A stretch of DNA of 64,000 nucleotides from the NCBI GenBank assembly GCA_000467715.1, contig AJFK01000091.1:1-64000 (forward strand), read 5' to 3'. Position 1 is the stretch's first letter. Each line of letters begins with the position of its first letter. The DNA is from Hysterium pulicare CBS 123377. Its lineage: Eukaryota > Ascomycota > Dothideomycetes > Hysteriales > Hysteriaceae. The notes under the pieces were generated by a model. That model was not told the DNA's origin. It worked only from the letters and a program-made list of their open reading frames with translations, and searched no databases. The position numbers and the translations under genes are program-made. This document shows positions 1 through 11,100 of this stretch, one piece after another.

Positions 1-132
1 TTTTAATTTTTTAATTTTTTAATTTTTTAAAATTCTTAAAGAGCTATATATATCCTTTTATATATAATATATTTAGGTTTTTTAACCTTCTTAAGTTCTT
101 GTAATGTTTGTAGGTGGAAGATCTAACTATTG
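1..132. other. AT-rich low-complexity edge
   Basis: The first 100 or so bases are nearly pure A/T, with repeated TTTTAATTTTTT units and then a TATATA-rich stretch. Base composition changes abruptly where the GH43 gene ends at 133. Such sequence is typical of RIP-degraded repeats in filamentous ascomycetes. The window shows too little of it to identify a parent element, so that origin is an inference. Confidence 0.5.
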
Positions 133-1478
133 CTACCCCGAGGGAATTGTGTACGGGCCATAACTAGGTCTGGGGAAACTCGGAGTACCATCGGCATTCC
201 AAGTGAACTTCTGCGTCCTGATAGTTCTCGCTGCCCAGCCATTAGTAGGATCTTTCATTCCATGGTAGACGATCCAATCCTCGCTCCCATCTGGACTTTT
301 AGTAAAACTAGCATGACCTACTCCGTAGGCTTCGGCGAGCGCATTTCCCCAGAAGACACACCCCTCATTGTTCTTCTTCCAATCTTGAACATTCATGGGA
401 TCGTCGCCCACGAGCTCCAGCTGACCCAGGCAATAATTCCTATTGTCGGAACGCGCGGCTGAGTAAATGACAAAGGTTTGGCCGGTTTTAGGGTTCGTAA
501 GTTGCTCAGGTCCCTCGTTGGAGGAAAGGCGGACGTTTGAAGGCCGACCGTAGGCTAAAGGTGGGAGTACAGTTAGCATGATATTCAAAACGGGGTTCCG
601 GGACTGCCAGAACCCGCTGGATGGATGCGGGTAATGAACATATAAGGGAAAAGTATAAAGACGGGCTTTATACACGGACCTTACTTACGCGTTTTCTCCC
701 AAGAATTTGAGGGCACGCTGATGATCTGTCGCTCTGAAAAGTTGGAGGTGACCGTCCAAGGATTTGACATCTTAGCGATACAAAGATTTGCGGGCCATCC
801 GTCATACTGTCGATACCAGCAGCTATAAATATGATACAAGCCGGTGGAATGTTGGAAGTATGTTCCATCAATGGCGAACTGGTCATAGGTGTTCAATTGA
901 CTCTTAAAGGTAAATGTAGCAGACCATGGATCTGAGCCAACACCCTCAATAACGTACATTCGATGATGAACAGCGGGACAGTCCCAATCGCAGTACATGT
1001 CGACTTCGGGTGGGGGAGCGTCCCCGTTGGGATCTGCAGTAAAAATGACATACCAATTACCATCGATTTGATGGAGCTCCGGGGCCCAAAGATCTGTAGA
1101 GTAATTCATGCCTTTGGGCGGCTGGAAAAGAAGCTTCTTGTCCGCATCATTCCAGTCTCTACACATGATTAGAGATTTTGAATAAGTATGCCACCGAGCT
1201 ACATACGTGAGGGTCTGGCTTCGAAGCAGTGAAATATTGTCGTTGGTCGTATAAGTCATGAAATAGTATCCGTTGTGTCGAATCACCCATCTTAAAGAGT
1301 CGTGAGCAAAGCATCCCCTCGATGTTCTACAGACTTACGGATCAGCACCAACAGCATCGAGTATAGGATTCGTGTAAGTGCTGGATGCATTTGCTGTTGC
1401 ATTGGAGTTCTGGCCAAAGGTGGGAATGACACGAAAAAGAAGGAGAACAACGAAGGGAGTCATCATATTGGCGCACAT
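133..1478 (-). CDS. secreted GH43 glycoside hydrolase (arabinofuranosidase/arabinanase-like)
   Basis: The model has four exons: 1478-1339, 1290-1207, 1158-689 and 554-133 (371 aa). A hydrophobic N-terminus (MMTPFVVLLLFRVIPTFG) reads as a signal peptide, so the enzyme should be secreted and act on arabinose-containing plant polysaccharide. The three expected acidic residues of the five-bladed propeller are visible: the Asp in GADPWVIRHNGYYF (general base), the Asp in FAIDGTYF (pKa modulator) and the Glu in SSNEGPEQL (general acid). NYSTDLWAPELH and GVGHASFTKSPDG are also family-typical. The 48-nt intron 1206-1159 has no stop and a length divisible by three, so the frame stays open across it. 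Removing it restores TLTDWNDADKK, as expected for the family. Start 1478 or the in-frame ATG at 1466 are both possible. Substrate specificity within GH43 cannot be read from sequence alone. Confidence 0.88.
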
Positions 1479-2020
1479 GCAATTATAGTAGGTAGAGGGG
1501 CGAGTGGATCTTGAAAGCGAGAGAGGAGATTCTGGTACTTATTCCCAGCCATGTCTGGGTACCTGACGATCAGTAACGTGACACCTTCTCCGCATTTATG
1601 AATGTGGAGGACGAATCGGTCGACGGTAGTGCAGTCTGCATGTAGATGGCCCTGCTCCTTCGTCCATCATTATGCGCAGGCTGGGATTCTGCCAGGATGT
1701 ATTGACAATTCTGGTAGCACATCCATCGAGGTGTTGGCAGGTATGTCTAGGTGAATAGTTGCCTTCTGCATGGGTTATGATTACTCTGCTCACGGCGCGA
1801 TATCAATGGCAATGAGGATTCAGGACTGTGGAGCCGGCTGTTTCCAAGGTCAAATTATAAGGATGGAGTGCATTGACGGTGGTGTTGATTGAATAAATCT
1901 ACCACCCAAGCAGTTAATCAAGTAAGCTCCGGCCGTTTGTCGTCATCGACGCTTGGCAGAAAACCAAATTCCCCTCGCAACTCCAGTAATATACTTGACC
2001 CACAGCTGTCGCTACTTACC
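1479..2020. other. divergent spacer, GH43 / RED-like
   Basis: This is shared upstream DNA of two divergently transcribed genes. The reading frame of the downstream gene is open back to about 1889, but it holds no ATG before 2021. I see no RNA gene or repeat. Confidence 0.6.
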
Positions 2021-3655
2021 ATGAACAACCAGCAATTCCGCCGCCTGGTCCTCGACACGCCAGCTCGACAGCAAAATGGCACAGGTAGCCCCCCGAAATC
2101 TGCTTCACCGCCCGCTACCTCTCTTGGCTCTCGCGCGCGATCTAGTATTCCTATGACACCACGCACTATCAAAGGCTCATCAGTGCACGGCGACTTCGCA
2201 CGTCAACTCAGCGAGCGCGATGCTCAAAATCGCCCCGCTAAGAAGTTTCGTTCCGCTGCTCCTAAGGGATCTAAGCTGGCAACCGGATACCGGGACCGAA
2301 CTCAAAACCGCGACAACGACGAGGAAGAGGGTGATGAAAAGTCCAGCCGTATCAAGGCCCTAGAAGAATCCATGAAGCTAGGTCAGATAGACCGGGACAC
2401 GTTTGAGCGGCTCGTTGAGGAGATAACAGGCGGAGAAATCGGCTCTACACACTTAGTCAAAGGTCTAGACCGGAAACTATTAGAGAGAATCCGAAAAGGT
2501 GAAGATGTGTTGAGCGGAGCGTCCAAGCAAGAAGCACTAGATGAGGATGTTGAGAATGAATTCGAGAGGTTCGCGGAGTCGGACGTAGCTCCCATTATGA
2601 GGGAGAATGTCGAGAAGAAGGGAGAGATGGCTCCCCCCTTAGCCAAAGGGTTGAAAAGGAATAGAGATGCGATCATTGCCGAACTCAAAGCGCAGAGAAA
2701 AGCTGCTGCCGAAGCTGCTGAAGCGGAGAGACAGGCCAAGTATCCGAGCTTGGGGGCTGGATTTCGGAAGATTGGCGAGGGTAGGGAATCATCAAGGATG
2801 GACATTGACGAGAGAGGTAGAGAGATTCTGATTCTTACGGACACGGAAGGCAACGAGAAACGGAAAGTGCGTAAATCCAAGGGGGCTCAATCGCTAGATT
2901 TGCCTGACAACTCCAAACCCTTGGACTTCGGTGTCAAAGTGCCTGACGTACCGGTTCTAGCAGTTGAGGAAGAGGAAGATGAAGATATCTTCGAAGGCGT
3001 TGGTTCAAACTATAACCCATTAGCAGCCCTTGAAATGGAGTCTAAAGACTCATCAGATGGAGAAGAGAGCGAAGACGAAGAAGTGGCGCCGTTCAGCAAG
3101 ACTCCATCTCTGGACCATCTAGAAGCAGGAGAAAAGTTGCCGCTCACATCAAATTCAGATCAGCCTTCGTCTGCAACAAGAGGCCAAGTACATATGCCCC
3201 CACCGACGCTTCCCCGCCGCAACTACTTTCTGGACAACTTACATAAAGTCTCGATAAACCCTTCAGATAAATTTGTCGCTGATGCCACGGTGATGGCTGC
3301 ACTTCGAAAAGTACAAAGCATTGACCCAGAATCTTCCCTTCTCCAGAACGAGGAGGAAACCCGTCTTAAAAAGCGTGCTGCTGAGCTCACTGCCCAGGAT
3401 CGGGATCTGGACGACCTCGATATGGGCTTCGGCTCCAGTCGATTTGATGATGTCGAGGAAATGGAAGAAGGAGAGAGGATCAAACTGGCGGAATGGAAGG
3501 GGATCGGTGCTACTGACAACGATAATGGAGGACGTGGAGAACGAAGTGAAATTAAGAGGAAAAGGGGACCGAAGAAGAGGAAGGGTGACAAAAACAGTGC
3601 GGCTGATGTGCTCAAAGTTATGGAGCGGAACAAAGATAAGAGGTCATTGGGTTAG
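2021..3655 (+). CDS. RED/IK-like spliceosome-associated protein
   Basis: A single exon encodes 544 aa. The start at 2021 (ACCATGAACAACC) is the first ATG of the frame and gives the N-terminus MNNQQFRRLVLDTPAR. Residues about 60-170 match the RED N-terminal domain. They include PKGSKLATGYRDRTQNR, then SSRIKALEESMKLGQID, then STHLVKGLDRKLLERI, the counterpart of the HLVKGLD core of metazoan RED/IK. RED works with SMU1 as a spliceosomal B-complex factor. The rest is charged and low in complexity: an Ala/Glu/Lys-rich helix around residues 225-245, acidic runs such as EEEEDED and a basic tail (KRKRGPKKRKG) that could act as a nuclear signal. It should be nuclear. The role in splicing is inferred from the family. 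Confidence 0.75.
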   Translation: MNNQQFRRLVLDTPARQQNGTGSPPKSASPPATSLGSRARSSIPMTPRTIKGSSVHGDFARQLSERDAQNRPAKKFRSAAPKGSKLATGYRDRTQNRDNDEEEGDEKSSRIKALEESMKLGQIDRDTFERLVEEITGGEIGSTHLVKGLDRKLLERIRKGEDVLSGASKQEALDEDVENEFERFAESDVAPIMRENVEKKGEMAPPLAKGLKRNRDAIIAELKAQRKAAAEAAEAERQAKYPSLGAGFRKIGEGRESSRMDIDERGREILILTDTEGNEKRKVRKSKGAQSLDLPDNSKPLDFGVKVPDVPVLAVEEEEDEDIFEGVGSNYNPLAALEMESKDSSDGEESEDEEVAPFSKTPSLDHLEAGEKLPLTSNSDQPSSATRGQVHMPPPTLPRRNYFLDNLHKVSINPSDKFVADATVMAALRKVQSIDPESSLLQNEEETRLKKRAAELTAQDRDLDDLDMGFGSSRFDDVEEMEEGERIKLAEWKGIGATDNDNGGRGERSEIKRKRGPKKRKGDKNSAADVLKVMERNKDKRSLG

Positions 3656-3868
3656 GTGGGATCCGATGGCAGAATTTAATGTACTTCTACGCCGGCGATC
3701 TTCTGTGGGGAATGAGCAGACGATCACTGGGTAAATTCACCAGAATCGTGCCATAGAATCTATTATCACAAACAAGGTAAACTACACGGGTTGGCAGCTC
3801 CCGCTCTGCCAAAACGCTCCTCTAGTCTTCTCATCCCTAACCCAAATGTATGGCTCGTATCGGTCCAT

Positions 3869-4905
3869 TTACTCCAAATCCGCAGTGACATTCGAGAATT
3901 CCCCCTTCTCGAGCTTCGTCTTCCAAAAAATTGGGTTCGTATCGTTGAAGCCATGTTTGACCCATCCATCTTCCTTGACATGATACAAATTGATGAAACC
4001 GCCTGAGTAAGCATCTCTGTGTGTAGCGGCGAGAATACTTCTCCGCCCAAGTTGCAACGCAGCTTCATCGCTAAGTTCGTAGCTATATTCGGCATCCAGA
4101 ACACCGTAAGCAAAGGTCTGTCCAGATCCAACGCAAAAGAGATTGCCCGCGAGACGAGTGCCATCACTATCGATATAGTAGAGGGCTGGGCCTTCTTGGG
4201 GAGTTACGCCTGCACACATAGTGCCCTAGAGAAGGCATTAGCTTGCCGAGCGGGCAGATTGGAGTGATCGTATATCCATACCATGCTCAAACCCATTCCT
4301 TTATAAGAGTAGACGAGGTTTGCGAGAATTTTAGACGCTGCGGCGACGGAGATACGTCGTTTGTGTCGTAGCTCGTGCAGACGGCATTGCATGCCCAGAT
4401 ACGCCAGCCAATATTGACAGTCCTGATAGTCTACCATTAGCATTTCTAAACTGTGGTCTTTCTTCGGTGTTTGACTGGGCATCCTACAGCTGCACCACCC
4501 GCCATGGTCCCAAGCAGACAGTTGTTGATCTCGATGACCTTCTTCACCGTTTGACTGGCTATCCAGTTTCCTGCGGTTGCTCTTGAATCTGTTGCAACGA
4601 TGATGCCACCCTTGAACCTGAATGCAAGTGTCGTCGTACCGTGGGCTATTTTGATAGGGCAGTTGGGATTTGAGTGGTCATCAGTCATCGCTCGAAGCCA
4701 GGCTGAGGACTGCCATCATTGATTCAGCACATGAGAAGCTTCGAGAAGAACTAAAACAGTTTTGGAGGTTATATACCTGAGCTACTGGTGGTAAAGCGAA
4801 CTTTAATGACAGCTGGGCCGTCATCTGCGAGAGCTCCTGCTCGTTATCCTGCGTGTGACTCTCATTGAACGCCGGCCGGGTATACTGTGAGACCAGGGAG
4901 TCCAT
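3869..4905 (-). CDS. PRE2: 20S proteasome subunit beta type-5 (chymotrypsin-like, Pre2)
   Basis: There are four exons, 4905-4777, 4709-4488, 4422-4282 and 4225-3869, giving 282 aa, close to yeast Pre2 (287 aa). The propeptide of about 67 residues ends in KIAHG, immediately before the catalytic threonine of [11 protein letters not shown], which autocleavage would expose. The Asp of [12 protein letters not shown] and the Lys of SQTVKKV match the other active-site positions (Asp17, Lys33). Further family blocks are [50 protein letters not shown] and [16 protein letters not shown]. It is the chymotrypsin-like peptidase of the core particle. The ATG at 4905 is preferred; the frame continues upstream only through a TTG codon. 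Every splice junction is phase 0. Confidence 0.96.
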
Positions 4906-5556
4906 TTTCAAGTGTTTTCTTTGCTAGGTTACAGCAAGGGAATCTGGAAGAGGCGACGTGAGAGTGGTGATGTCGTTTACTTAAGTTCGTTGTGGTGGTG
5001 ATGGAGCTATAAGCTACGCTGTTAGGCACGCATACAAGAGGCGCGTCAATGCGGCAATGCCAAGCATCAGGATACGTGACAGGTGCACGTGGTGCTCCGC
5101 TCTCACTTTCACTCCTACATAATTTGTCTCGCTGTCTAAATTTCAAAATCCTCCCATTAGCTGCTGTCACAAAGTCGCATGGAGTCAAATTTCCGCCACA
5201 ATAGGTTTGGACCATTGAAGTTGAACCTTTGGACCTAGCTGTCGCAACCCGATTATTCATGAATCCATCACGGACTGGCCGGTGTAGACATCGCATCACG
5301 CAAAAACAAAGCAAAGCAGCAAGCATAACATCATTATCATTTCTCGGTGCCAATATTACGGCTGTCTTATTACGACCAATCCTTCCGTCGAAAGTCCATC
5401 TTAATGAGACTTTCACCATGTCACGGTGATTAGAACCAATTCTGTTCCGAATTCGACTAGGATCGCGCATTCCGTTCATACTTGTGTGATATAGCTTGAA
5501 TCAAAGATTTGCTACCGAGGACGTCGGATGAGACTCGATACTGTATTCGAGCGTCC
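4906..5556. other. spacer between PRE2 and eIF1
   Basis: About 650 bases lie upstream of PRE2 and downstream of the eIF1 gene. The reading frames in it look random. I see no RNA gene or clear regulatory element. Confidence 0.5.
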
Positions 5557-6168
5557 TTAGAAGCCATGGACCTAGACATAGGGTGTTAACGAGCAAAATT
5601 GAGACAACGAAAGAAACCACTTGAACCGGATTCTCACTTTAATGGTCTTGGCATCAAGCTCTAAGCCCTCCTTCTTGTCGACAAGGAACTCCTGGACATC
5701 CTTTCGCTGATCGCCTTGAAGCTGAATCACCTCGCCCATCTCAGTGTCATTCACTATGGTACCATTGCAGGCGAACTTCTTCTTGATAACCTTGAGGATC
5801 TTCTTCTGATCGAACTTCTTGGGCAGTCCTTGTACCGTGGTCAACGTCTTCCGTCCATTACGTTCTGCCATCCAGTGTCAGCCTCTCGGACCAATACGTG
5901 CAGAATCAAGGTTGCCATACGTTGAATACGAATGTGTATGTAATTTTGAGATTGCTTTGTCTCGCCTGGTTCGGATTCGGCCTCGGCGAAGGGATCTGGG
6001 ATGGAAGTCAGCGATGTACTCTAACGTGTAAGCTCACGGCCGGAAGAGCGCATAACATGTGATTTTGTTAGGACTAAGGGTGGGCTCTTGAGATGAAGGG
6101 TATCAATGCTGACGGACTGCGCAGGGTGGCTACATACCGAAAGACTTGAGATTTTCGATAGTTGACAT
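5557..6168 (-). CDS. SUI1: translation initiation factor eIF1 (SUI1)
   Basis: There are four exons, 6168-6138, 5995-5921, 5864-5638 and 5571-5557, giving 115 aa. The N-terminus is MSTIENLKSFDPFAEAE and the C-terminus KTIKVHGF, both characteristic of eIF1. The SUI1 fold is represented by YIHIRIQQRNGRKTLTTVQG, KKFACNGTIVND and MGEVIQLQGDQRKDVQEFL. eIF1 binds the 40S subunit near the P site and enforces start-codon accuracy. The first coding exon is only 31 nt and the last only 15 nt (Val-His-Gly-Phe-stop), so an annotation based on open frames alone would miss both ends. All junctions have GT/AG ends. Confidence 0.95.
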
Positions 6169-8118
6169 AAACTCGGAGTTCGCACGTGGACTGTAGATGG
6201 ATGAACCGACTAAAGGGTGTTTAGGTGGCTATCGTAGAAAGAACAGGAGTGGAGTAAGCTTAAGGTTTTACGTGCTGAGGAAGGAGGGGAACTTGGGCAT
6301 CACTACGCTAGCCTGAATGCAGTCTTAGCTTGCGCCGAGCCTGGAACCCATCGCAAGTTTAGGTAGGTACCCCGTAGGTAGTGTGTATCTCCGTTCACGG
6401 CTGCGTGAATACCGATTTCTAGGAGACCTCATTCACCATTTAGGGCCTTAACATGTCGTCTAGGTAGCTTGCCGGAGTTTGAATGATCCTGAGCATTTGC
6501 CTATCACGAATCTAGATGCATATTCAAGACCCAAGGCCACTGTTCGGTCTCGCCTTTCTGATCTGAACATATCAATGGCTCTTTCCCTCTATTCAAATGT
6601 CCTTACATCCAACCACTTACCGGTCCGAAGGGCGGGTATCGTCCCCTTCTCCCATCCTCTATACATTCCCAACTCCACGGCACCGCAGCACTTAAGATAT
6701 CTCGTCCCGCGACCCTTCTTAGTCTGCCTCTCGTTCTTGCACCAGGCCCCCTGACATCAAGCAGTGCCTCCCTCGTCCTTGCTCTGACTGCAGATCTGTT
6801 GGCAGTCTCTCTGGGCCTCGGAAACGGTGGTGAGGGTGTTGCTACCACTGTGCGATATCTCTGTTCTTCGTTTCCCCGCGGTCTTGGAATGCGCTCCGTG
6901 ATCGTGGACCATTCGAAGCGAACCTTTTGAGATGGGTGCATGGGACTGGGTGGCGGTGGGGGAGGGGCTTGAGGGAGTGCGGAGCGTTTCATACCGTGCC
7001 CATGCAAGACTGCACGTCGAAGGCGATGGTGGTCCTGGTAGTTACGGTGATGGTCGACTTTTTGGAGTGGTGAAGGATGAATCGGGAGCGTAGGGGTTAT
7101 TATTCGGACGCTTCCATTCCGTCTGGGATGTGGTGTTGTTGGGATTATCGGGGACACGAGCTTGAATGGTTCATCGCATTCATTGGAGAGGCGACGGAAC
7201 TCGGATTTGTGTCTATGCTTCGGTGGTCTGAAGGTTATCCAGCACATTGGGCGTCGAACTCGAATGTGGTCGTGCCTCTGATGTCTTTGGAATGTGCGTT
7301 TAGGCTGAAGTTATGCTGTATGCAGTAAATCTTGCACAACAGTCTTAAAACAGATAGGAAGTTTTGTAAGAGGAAACAAGCAAATGGAGAAGTGCTGTCT
7401 TTTCATCGTTCATTTGCGTTCGAATCGTTCTTTGGGGTAGGAGGTATTTACAGAAGCTCATGGACGGCAGCGATCAAGGGAAAGGTCATGCACCTGGAAC
7501 CAACCTTCACGCGCAACATCAGCGTGAAGGAAAACTAAACCAGGTGTCCTCCAGTGTCTGATATCATGGCGAAGGGGTGAGTCTTTGTCATTGGACAGGC
7601 GCGGGTGACTTGTGCAAGGTACGCGTGGTGTCTTAGATTCATGGATCGTGACTTTTGGCGAGGTGTGACAGCCTGGCCCGACCACGACCATGACCTCGTC
7701 GCTAGACACAAAGGGTTTGCACCATGCCTCTTGAACAAAAGAGGCTCAAATGCCGCAACCCTATATTCAGTCCACTGCACTTGCTCAAAAGCAGGCTAAT
7801 ATAGAAGACCAACATCAGGTCGATACCACAATATCATAGTAGACAGTCCCGAAAGCCACCAAAAACGCAAGCAAAATCTTTAAGACTAGTCACATTTACA
7901 AGAGTTCTTAAGAACAAGAAAACTCTTCTGCGAAAAAGATATAAGGGTATTAAAACGGTCCCGGATTCGCCTTTCGATTCTCCTTAGATGGTGCAGAACG
8001 CCAGGCACCGATATGAGTTCCTAAGTTCCTACCCTTGTAGCAAAAAAAAAAGAACAATCGTAGTGCAAGAATTAGTACAATACAACTCCTTTACATCCTG
8101 GCTGAAAATCTAGCAAAT
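6169..8118. other. 1.95 kb spacer, eIF1 / JHD1
   Basis: This stretch lies between the start of eIF1 and the 3' end of JHD1. It contains a 214-codon Pro/Arg-rich frame on the minus strand (6603-7247) that lacks recognisable domains and is overlapped by other open frames. I do not call it a gene. No RNA gene was recognised. Confidence 0.5.
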
Positions 8119-11100
8119 TTACTTGCTTCGTCGTCGTAGCCCATACTCCTCCTGCTGTAACTGTAGGGCAAGCTTGAGGCTCGCCTCCTCATCTGGTGTT
8201 TTCTGTTCTGTGTCTGCCGGAAGGTGCTCGACTTGGATCGAGTCTTTGCTGTCTCGTCTTGCCTTGTTGATTCCAGTAAACTTCGGTGTAGAGGCTTTCC
8301 TGCTCCGAGGGCGAGGTGTGTTGATATCCGTTCGACCGTTGAAGTAGGGGCCCGAGCGAGGCGAAAGGGCTGAGGTAGAGGCAATTGCATGATTGATGCC
8401 ATTTTGGTGAATATTTGGAGAGACGGTGGGGGCGAGATCGGTCAACGGAGAAGGAACGGCTACCTTTATAGCATCGCTGGACGATGGATCAGTTTGCAGT
8501 GTAGTCGTGAAAGGATCTTGTAGCCCGCCAATGCCTTCTTCACCCGCTTGCTCCTCATAGCGCTTCAGTTCTTGAACTTCATTCTCCGAAGTGCTCTCAA
8601 CCGATGAGATTACAGCATCGCTGTGAGGTAACGTGATGAAATCATCGACTTGAATATGGGTCTCCTGGTCTCCTGGTAGTTGTGTCGAATTGTCAACCAA
8701 CATCATGTCATCGGAGAGGGAACGCCTTGAAGGTTTGACTGGAGAGTAAACAGTGATCGATTCTTGAATTTCGGTGACCTTGTTTGGACGGGCAGTAGGC
8801 ATTTCCATTCGGGTACTATTTGCCTGCGACATTCTCCTAAACGTCTCCCCCCGGTTTACGATGACTCCGCCCGTCATAGTTTCCTTCTTTACTTTCGTGA
8901 TGACGGAATCTACGTCCCCATCGCTGACTCTCCGTTTCTTTGACGCAGAACCCCGGGGTACTGGATTTTCTTTAGCTTTGACCGGATCAATATTACCATT
9001 CTCATCATGAATACAGCGGCGCTATCCATTTGTCAGTACGAACGGTCTCTTCAATGTGAGACGAATACTCACCTTGCTCTTACGACAGTCCAGACAAGCT
9101 TTCACCCGTCCAGGTTTGTTGTTCGGTGTTTCTCCATCGAAGCCCAAGGAAGGGAGTCCTACATTCGCGGAGATCAATGGGTCCGCCGCAGTCGGGATGA
9201 CTTGGGGCGCAACAGCGACTGTATCAAGCTCGCTATAACGTCGCTTATTTGGCTGTCCGAGAGCAACCGGTACTCCAGTGAAGCTCGCATGCAATTGGGG
9301 AACCACACCGTTCTCCGGGTGTAGCAAATTGGGGATCGCTCCGCTCTTCGATGATTCTATAAGCTCGTCTTTGTGCTTGCACCGGATTCTCCGCTTCCGG
9401 CAGGCATCGCATGCGATGCGTTTCGGACCCAACTGGGAAGTCTTCGGCGTGCTCAGGTGCTTCCCGGTATCGGTCATGGATTGTGGAAAGGGGGTCTGTG
9501 CAGTACTATCAGAAAGCGCCCCATTAACAGCAGGCGTTTCGATATCATTGGTTGCCTTCGGCCGTCCGGGCTGCCTGTCTCTGGAAGCACGAATGGCTTC
9601 ACTCCAAGACTTACGCTCCAGCTTCTTCACCGCTGCAGCGCTGAGCTTCTTCTCTTTGGAATGGGCTTCCTCCGGGAGCAAGGCGTCATGGTGTGCCCAT
9701 TGGGGAATATCCTCGTTTCCCCTCTTCCAAGCAACCCACATAGAAAAATTACGAACAACAGTGAGTGGGTCGCCGCGTCCTTTTGGAATGGACCGATTCA
9801 CCGCATTCCGAGTTTCGGCTGTTATGCCTTCAATGCGGCCAAGTGAAATCATCACCGTCCTCCAAATATAGTTGGCTAATGCGGGTAGACCATCCAGTTC
9901 AGCCTTTGGGTAATACCGAGTGTTGTAATTCTGAGGTCCTGGATCCGAATTATGGCCAAACTTGTTGGGCTCGCAGTACATCGGCGTATTCCGATGAAAC
10001 CTTTTGCCATCCTTAAAGAGCTGCAGCACCAATGCAGGGAGAGGATCTTGTTCCAGATACCTGAAAACAGTATACCAGAGGACTTTCTGAAAGTGGGGAT
10101 ATCGAAATTTCCTCGGAACCTTCGTGTTTTTTTCGACCTCTGCAATTCGTATCTGCATCTCATAGTGAAGCCGTGTGAGAAAATTACCACCTATGACCAG
10201 ACTGTTCTCTGGAGTCCATACGGCGTGTATCCATCCAGACGGAATGAGCATGGTGTCACCCTCCGAGAGATCAACTCTATAGCATTCATCTTTAACTTGG
10301 TGGGGCAAGAACGTATGATTCTGCGCCGGCGACAGACACCAATCCTCATATTTCTTTAAATTTTGCTTTGTCGGAGGAATAAAGAAGAACGTTTTCTTCC
10401 CCTTAACAATATGATAGTACACCGAGGAACCACCGAAATCGATGTGGAAGTCAGTGTAGCAATCGGCAACAGACATGAGGCAGTAGAATCCAACCTTTGG
10501 TGCATTTTTGTCTTCTTCTGGCCAAACCGAGTCTTGTAAATCCATATCGCGGACAGCTTTTGGTCGCCGTATTAGTCTTCCTAGCCTGCTTTGGGATACT
10601 TCGAGACTGATGACGTTGCGAACAACCTTCTCACCCTCCTGCTCATAATAATCAGCCCACTTGGCCATATTCCACTTCTTGTCCTCGCCCTCCTGGGATT
10701 TGACGTCGATAACGTCAAATTTCTCTTCCGTGCCATACAGTTCAGCCACTCGACGGACGGTCAAGCCTGGTGGAATTACCATGTCAAGTTTATCTTGACC
10801 GTCATCGGGCATATAATCGTACTCGAATTGCTCGAAGTCGTGTTCGTCTGAAGCAATATCACTGAGGCTGGATATTGAGGGTATGGTTGTATCTGATCCG
10901 GGAAACTTCGGACGGGGATTGAGGGCTGCTGGAATGACGATTGGCTCTCGAAAGGCATTCATTTTCTCAAAATTCTCTGCTGTGACAAGTTCCGGGGGTA
11001 GCCGTGGAAAGGTTTCTGGCAAAAACTGTAGAGTACCGTCTTTGATGGGTTGGATGTAGTGATGCTCCGGGTTGTCATCAGATGTCCGCAAGACACCCTC

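Noticed and set aside
1889-2020. Upstream extension of the RED-like frame
   Set aside because: It contains no ATG; MNNQQFRRL at 2021 is the natural start.
5188-5197. TTTCCGCCAC upstream of PRE2, resembling the proteasome-control PACE element
   Set aside because: It does not match the GGTGGCAAA consensus, and a single imperfect site is not enough.
6603-7247. A 214-codon Pro/Arg-rich open frame on the minus strand
   Set aside because: It has no recognisable domain, a composition expected of GC-rich spacer, and overlapping open frames on the other strand.
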